Source of the DNA: an uncultured bacterium
GTDB taxonomy: Bacteria > Cyanobacteriota > Vampirovibrionia > Gastranaerophilales > Gastranaerophilaceae
Assembly (NCBI GenBank): GCA_900555175.1
Contig: USJT01000001.1
Location: 1 to 17,578 of the forward strand
Length of the DNA stretch: 17,578 nt
Direction of reading: 5' to 3'
Position numbers and translations under genes: made by a program. This document shows, one piece after another, positions 13,791-17,578 of this stretch (positions are counted from its first letter, which is position 1; each line of letters opens with the position of its first letter). The notes under the pieces are model-generated. The model worked only from the letters and a program-made list of their open reading frames with translations, did not search any database and was not told the DNA's origin.

Positions 13791-14510
13791 TTAATATGTC
13801 ATTTCCCAATTATCATTAAGAATTTTCCCAAAACAACCACCAGCACCTCCACTGGTATTATTACAGCTATTATTATAATTTTCTTCTCGTTTTTCTTTTG
13901 TTAAAGGTGCAGATGTTCCATAATCATCAATAATCCCATCACTATATAGGTAGAACCAAAATAAATCACGACCTAAAATATTAGGCCCTTGTTTTCCATT
14001 AATATCTACACCTATATTTAATACAGCTCCAGTATCACCACTTATAATTGGTCGAATAGCTGCACCATTTGCTAAGACAAAAGACTTATGTGACCTTCCA
14101 TAACCATCAACAGTTGTTCCAGTAAGTTTTTTATATTCGTCAGCACTAGCAAAACAATCATCCATAGAATCACATTCCTGAACAACCTTAAAATAAGTTC
14201 TTACAAATGTTTCAGCAGCACTGTTACTATTTAAACCAGCCTCTTTAAGATTTAATGCATTACGATCGGTAATATATTGTAAAGAAGCTTGTTGTATTTC
14301 ATTGTAAACTTTATGCAACTGAGTAACATAACTTTTTTTCTGGTAATTTTGCATTAAAGTTGGTACAGTCATTGCAGAAACCACACCAATAATTCCTAAA
14401 GTTACTAATACTTCTGCTAACGTAAAACCAAATTTGTAATTGTAAGAGTTTTGTCGACTAAACATAGTTTTTATATTTAATAATTTACTTGATACTTTCT
14501 GAGTTTTCAT
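13791..14510 (-). CDS. Type IV pilin-like (prepilin) protein
   Basis: 239 residues with a classic class III signal: KFG/FTLAEVLVTLGIIGVV, cleavage after Gly28, Phe29 as +1 and Glu33 at the key +5 position, followed by one hydrophobic helix to about residue 50. Prepilin peptidase would cut and methylate it; it could then enter a type IV pilus, a pseudopilus or a competence structure. The globular part has four Cys and ends in GCFGKILNDNWEMTY, a C-terminal pattern I associate with the large pilin families of Gastranaerophilales. The 28-residue leader is long; the start at 14510 is chosen because AAGGAG lies about eight bases ahead of it, whereas Met16 has no site. It follows yidD by 51 bases on the same strand. 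No pilus machinery is present. Confidence 0.9.
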   Translation of the reverse strand: MKTQKVSSKLLNIKTMFSRQNSYNYKFGFTLAEVLVTLGIIGVVSAMTVPTLMQNYQKKSYVTQLHKVYNEIQQASLQYITDRNALNLKEAGLNSNSAAETFVRTYFKVVQECDSMDDCFASADEYKKLTGTTVDGYGRSHKSFVLANGAAIRPIISGDTGAVLNIGVDINGKQGPNILGRDLFWFYLYSDGIIDDYGTSAPLTKEKREENYNNSCNNTSGGAGGCFGKILNDNWEMTY

Positions 14511-14561
14511 ACATAGCTCCTTCTCTTTATATCCTAATTATAAATTATCTTTTATAAAAAC

Positions 14562-14768
14562 TCAAGGCACAGGATCATATCCACCATCATGATATGGGTG
14601 GCATTTACAAATTCTTTTTATGCCTAGCCAACCGCCTTTTAAAACTCCATATTTTTCAATCGCTTGACGAGTGTATTCAGAACAGGTCGGATAAAACCTG
14701 CATACTCGAGGAGTATGTTTTGAAATTTTCTGATATATTGATATTAAAAATAAAATCAATTTTTTCAT
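14562..14768 (-). CDS. yidD: Membrane protein insertion efficiency factor YidD
   Basis: 68 residues, close to the family length of 70-85. It carries the YidD signature nearly complete: [19 protein letters not shown] (23-41), [14 protein letters not shown] (45-58) and GGYDPVP at the very end. YidD is a small amphipathic inner-membrane-associated protein that helps YidC insert proteins. Cys23, Cys29 and Cys54/56 are the conserved cysteines. In most bacteria it sits in the rpmH-rnpA-yidD-yidC cluster; here it follows a TPR gene after 12 bases and has no good ribosome binding site, so it is probably translated by coupling. Confidence 0.95.
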   Translation of the reverse strand: MKKLILFLISIYQKISKHTPRVCRFYPTCSEYTRQAIEKYGVLKGGWLGIKRICKCHPYHDGGYDPVP

Positions 14769-14780
14769 AATATATAAATT

Positions 14781-15785
14781 CTACTTATCTTTCGATCTTA
14801 ATTGTTCTATATATTTAGATGTCGATTCTCTCATCTTATTCTTATTTTTATTCCATTCATCTTTAGAGATTGTTGAAACTTTTCCTTTATTTGAAAAAAC
14901 TTCAACACCATGATAACAAATCCATTTTGGATCCGGTCTATTAGGATTTTTTGCATCAAAGTCTAATACTTTTTGCAACAAATCAGCTAAATCATTACTA
15001 TTCATTTTTGATATATAAGCTGCAGTTTTCGGAGCAACCAAAGGTAACATCCTAGCAGCTTGATATGCAGATTTATCAGCACAAACCATTACATCTTGTA
15101 TTGATCTATAACGACCTAGAGCATATAAAAAAGAAGCTAAATTCTTATTAGTAGGATAAATATCCTCAGCAACTGCAATATAATAAATTGGAAAAATATC
15201 TGCTGAATAATTTTTTACGGAATTTATTATTTCATTTTTCTTTTTTTCAGGCATTTGTTTATATTCTTCAACAAGATAAAAAGGATCATTTATCGATTGA
15301 TAATTTGTTACATTTCCATTTTTTTCAACTACAAAACCATTCTTAGCATTAATAACATCTTGCAGCTGCTCTTTAGCCAATTCGTTATTTGGATTTAGTT
15401 CAAGAGCTTTTTTATAATCAGAAATAGCATTATCATAATCTTTATTATGATAATATGCTAATCCTCTATTTTGAAAATTTTCAGCATAATTAGGCTCATA
15501 TTCAATTGCTTTTGAATAATTAACAATAGCTATTTCATATTCACCCAACTCATCCATTGCTATACCTTTAAAGAAATAACCAAAAGCAGACTTTGGATAA
15601 TACTTTATCATGTCATCTGAATACTTATTTAATTCATCCCAATTTTCACTTTGAAAAGCTTCTTTTATTAATTGTTTATATTCTGTAACATCTTTGGCAA
15701 AAACTTTTTTATTTAGCAAAAAAAAACAACTACAAATAACTAAAACTAAAATTATCACACCAGATACAATAATATTTTTTTTCAT
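14781..15785 (-). CDS. TPR protein with N-terminal membrane anchor
   Basis: 334 residues. A single hydrophobic segment at 4-24 (NIIVSGVIILVLVICSCFFLL) is an anchor or uncleaved signal, so the rest is probably periplasmic. Residues about 30-145 hold roughly three tetratricopeptide repeats, the best being GYFFKGIAMDELGEYEIAIV and NRGLAYYHNKDYDNAISDYK, each ending in a YEP or LNP turn. TPRs mediate protein-protein contacts. The C-terminal 150 residues (PIYYIAVAEDIYPTNKNLAS, FLYALGRYRSIQDVMVCADK, then Trp- and Cys-containing PKWICYHGVEVF) form a domain I do not recognise. AAAGGAG stands six to seven bases before the ATG. It lies 18 bases after flhA and 12 before yidD, so it may assist envelope or flagellar assembly, but this is context only. 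Confidence 0.85.
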   Translation of the reverse strand: MKKNIIVSGVIILVLVICSCFFLLNKKVFAKDVTEYKQLIKEAFQSENWDELNKYSDDMIKYYPKSAFGYFFKGIAMDELGEYEIAIVNYSKAIEYEPNYAENFQNRGLAYYHNKDYDNAISDYKKALELNPNNELAKEQLQDVINAKNGFVVEKNGNVTNYQSINDPFYLVEEYKQMPEKKKNEIINSVKNYSADIFPIYYIAVAEDIYPTNKNLASFLYALGRYRSIQDVMVCADKSAYQAARMLPLVAPKTAAYISKMNSNDLADLLQKVLDFDAKNPNRPDPKWICYHGVEVFSNKGKVSTISKDEWNKNKNKMRESTSKYIEQLRSKDK

Positions 15786-15803
15786 TTATCACTCCTTTTT
15801 TCT

Positions 15804-17578
15804 TTATTCAACATTATATGATTCGCCAATAGTATCTATTGCCTCAACCTTGATATCCGTAATCAATTCAGAATAAGAAATTACAACAATTGTCGGAATA
15901 TGACGTTCCAAAAGTTGATATAAAGGCAATCTGATTCTTGGAGAACATAAAATTACAGGCTGTTGCCCACATGCCTGCTGCGCTCTCACGATTGTTGTCG
16001 CAGTAGTTTCAATTAATTCCTGAACTTGCATCGGATTTAATAAAAACATTGTACCCAATTCAGTTCTTTGACAACTATCATCAAGAGTTTTTTCCCATTC
16101 AGGAGATAATGTAAGAGCGTATAAAACTCTATCGTCACCAACGTTAGATAAACATATTTGACGACCTAAAGCTGCTCTTAATCTCTCTGATAAAATATCA
16201 GGTTCTTTTGAAAATCTTGCATAATCACAAAGTCTTTCAAATACAAATATAATATCTTTAATAGAAACTTTTTCTCTGATTAAGTTAACAAATATTTTTC
16301 TCAAATCACTTGTAGAAATAATTGTCGGAACAAGGTCATTAACCAAAGTAGGATCCTGAGATCTAACAAGTTCCATAAGCTTCAAGACATCTGTTTTTGT
16401 CATAACTTCATCAACATGTTTTCTTACACATTCTTGCAAGTGAGTAACAATAACATCTGTCGGATCAACAGCAGTAACAGAACGAGCTGTTTTTGCATCT
16501 TCCGGAGAAATCCAATATGCCTGAGTTTGATAAGTAGGGTCAATACCGATAATTGCATCTTGCGGAACTTCTTTTTTCAAAGCATCCCACTGATCAGCAA
16601 TTACCATTAACTTACCCGGATAAACATAACCAGTTGCAACAGTATTTCCACGAATTGAAATCATATATTCATTCGCATCAAGAGCGGAAGAATCCATAAT
16701 TCTGATATTCGGCAAAATATAACCTAATTCATCCGTAACTCTTTGACGTAAAGCAGCAATCTTAGCCAACAATTGACCTTCCTGATCAGGATCGGCAATT
16801 ACAAGCAAGTTAGAACCGACTTGCAAGCTCAAAACATCAACACCCAAACGTTCATACATTCTATTTGGGTTAACCAAATCTTGCATATTTTGACGAACAT
16901 TTTCCAATTGTCCTAATTGAGATTGAACATCCGCATTAATCAATGTAGAGAAGCCTGCGATAAACAAACCGACAGCAAACAGGAAGAACGGTAAGAAAGG
17001 CAACCCTGTACCCTGCCAGAACCAAGTATGCCCTGTAATAGCCAAGAATAACAAGAATAAAGAAGCTAAGAACAAAGCATTCGGCTTGTTGACGATTTGC
17101 CCCGTAACATCTGTACCTAAAGAATTAGCAGCAGAAGAACGTGTCATAAATATACCGGCTGCAATTGACATCAAAAGAGATGGTAATTGAGATGCAAGAC
17201 CATCACCTATTGTTAATATCGTATATTTTGAAACCGCATCTGCAATAGGCATCTGGTTCATCAAACATCCGATACACAAACCGCCGATAATGTTGATTAA
17301 CACGATAATAATACCTGCAATCGTATCCCCTTTTACGAACTTCATAGCACCATCCATGCTACCAAAAAGGTTTGATTCTCTTTGCAAATCTTCACGCTTT
17401 TTAGTCGCTTCTTCAGGAGATATCAAGCCAGCGTTAAAATCGGCATCAATTGTCATCTGTTTACCAGGCATAGCATCTAAGGCGAAACGTGCAGCAACTT
17501 CGGCGATACGTTCAGCACCTTTTGTAATTACCATAAACTGAACAACCGTGATGATAAGGAATATAACACCACCAACAA
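15804..17578 (-). CDS. flhA: Flagellar/type III export gate protein FlhA (SctV family), partial
   Basis: FlhA forms the nonameric inner-membrane export gate of the flagellar type III secretion system, binding chaperone-substrate complexes through its cytoplasmic domain. The gene runs off the right edge: upstream of the first visible ATG (17534) 14 more codons are open (VGGVIFLIITVVQF), so about 590 of about 690 residues are seen. The FHIPEP signature is clear: ITKGAERIAEVAARFALDAMPGKQMTIDADFNAGLI, here a contiguous block after the first helix pair (split for reading: ITKGAERIAEVAARF, then ALDAMPGKQMTIDADFN). MDGAMKFVKGD, LTIGDGLASQLPSLLMSIAAG and a C-terminal domain with REKVSIKDIIFVFERLCDYA follow. 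FlhA fits better than the injectisome SctV, but no other flagellar gene is here to confirm it. Confidence 0.92.
   Translation of the reverse strand, partial: VGGVIFLIITVVQFMVITKGAERIAEVAARFALDAMPGKQMTIDADFNAGLISPEEATKKREDLQRESNLFGSMDGAMKFVKGDTIAGIIIVLINIIGGLCIGCLMNQMPIADAVSKYTILTIGDGLASQLPSLLMSIAAGIFMTRSSAANSLGTDVTGQIVNKPNALFLASLFLLFLAITGHTWFWQGTGLPFLPFFLFAVGLFIAGFSTLINADVQSQLGQLENVRQNMQDLVNPNRMYERLGVDVLSLQVGSNLLVIADPDQEGQLLAKIAALRQRVTDELGYILPNIRIMDSSALDANEYMISIRGNTVATGYVYPGKLMVIADQWDALKKEVPQDAIIGIDPTYQTQAYWISPEDAKTARSVTAVDPTDVIVTHLQECVRKHVDEVMTKTDVLKLMELVRSQDPTLVNDLVPTIISTSDLRKIFVNLIREKVSIKDIIFVFERLCDYARFSKEPDILSERLRAALGRQICLSNVGDDRVLYALTLSPEWEKTLDDSCQRTELGTMFLLNPMQVQELIETTATTIVRAQQACGQQPVILCSPRIRLPLYQLLERHIPTIVVISYSELITDIKVEAIDTIGESYNVE

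Noticed and set aside
1..17578. CRISPR array, prophage, transposase or toxin-antitoxin module
   Set aside because: No regularly spaced repeats, integrase, transposase or phage structural genes were seen; the only repeats are the palindromes at 1961-2200 and the 17-bp pair in the symporter.

Overview
The window is AT-rich and gene-dense, from a bacterium with a Gram-negative-type envelope. It carries a flagellar/type III export gate protein, an AsmA/TamB-like envelope giant, a type IV pilin-like protein and a PAS-kinase relative. The pilin N-terminus (GFTLAEVLVTLGIIGVV), the low GC and the mix of rubrerythrin, QueF and FlhA suggest an anaerobic gut-type member of Candidatus Melainabacteria/Gastranaerophilales (non-photosynthetic sister of Cyanobacteria). 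This placement is inferred from protein flavour and was not tested by a search.

Layout. 25-98: tRNA-Pro(CGG). 238-1898: a glutamate/dicarboxylate:cation symporter gene (gltP type) split by a 46-bp insertion, then a small lipoprotein-like gene and a strong terminator. 1931-2226: no gene, but three copies of a palindromic repeat. 2227-3473: queF (queuosine precursor reductase) overlapping a YraN-family gene. 3606-4250: unknown cytosolic protein. 4251-4740 (minus): two small unknown genes ending exactly against it. 4814-4915 (minus): a candidate small RNA with C-rich loops and a textbook terminator. 4992-5435: aroQ with a clear promoter. 5498-5857 (minus): a disordered Gln/Lys-rich protein with a palindrome over its promoter. 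6108-8226: a degenerate PAS/histidine-kinase-like protein overlapping an MsmK/UgpC-type ABC ATPase. 8248-8409 (minus): a 53-codon ORF. 8562-9140: rubrerythrin. 9290-13775: an AsmA/TamB-like protein of about 1,490 residues broken into two frames near 10,200. 13791-17578 (minus): pilin-like protein, yidD, TPR protein and flhA, in the order flhA-TPR-yidD-pilin in the direction of transcription; flhA runs off the right edge.

How it fits together. Most genes are housekeeping or envelope genes: tRNA modification (QueF), shikimate pathway (AroQ), oxidative-stress defence (rubrerythrin), membrane and envelope assembly (YidD, AsmA-like protein, FlhA, pilin). No phage, transposase, CRISPR array or toxin-antitoxin module was seen. 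The least ordinary items are the reversible-looking 17-bp-repeat insertion in gltP, the candidate minus-strand sRNA upstream of aroQ, and the kinase-like protein that lacks its phosphoacceptor histidine and is translationally tied to an orphan ABC ATPase. Two large genes are frame-broken, so either real gene decay/phase switching or local sequence error must be considered.
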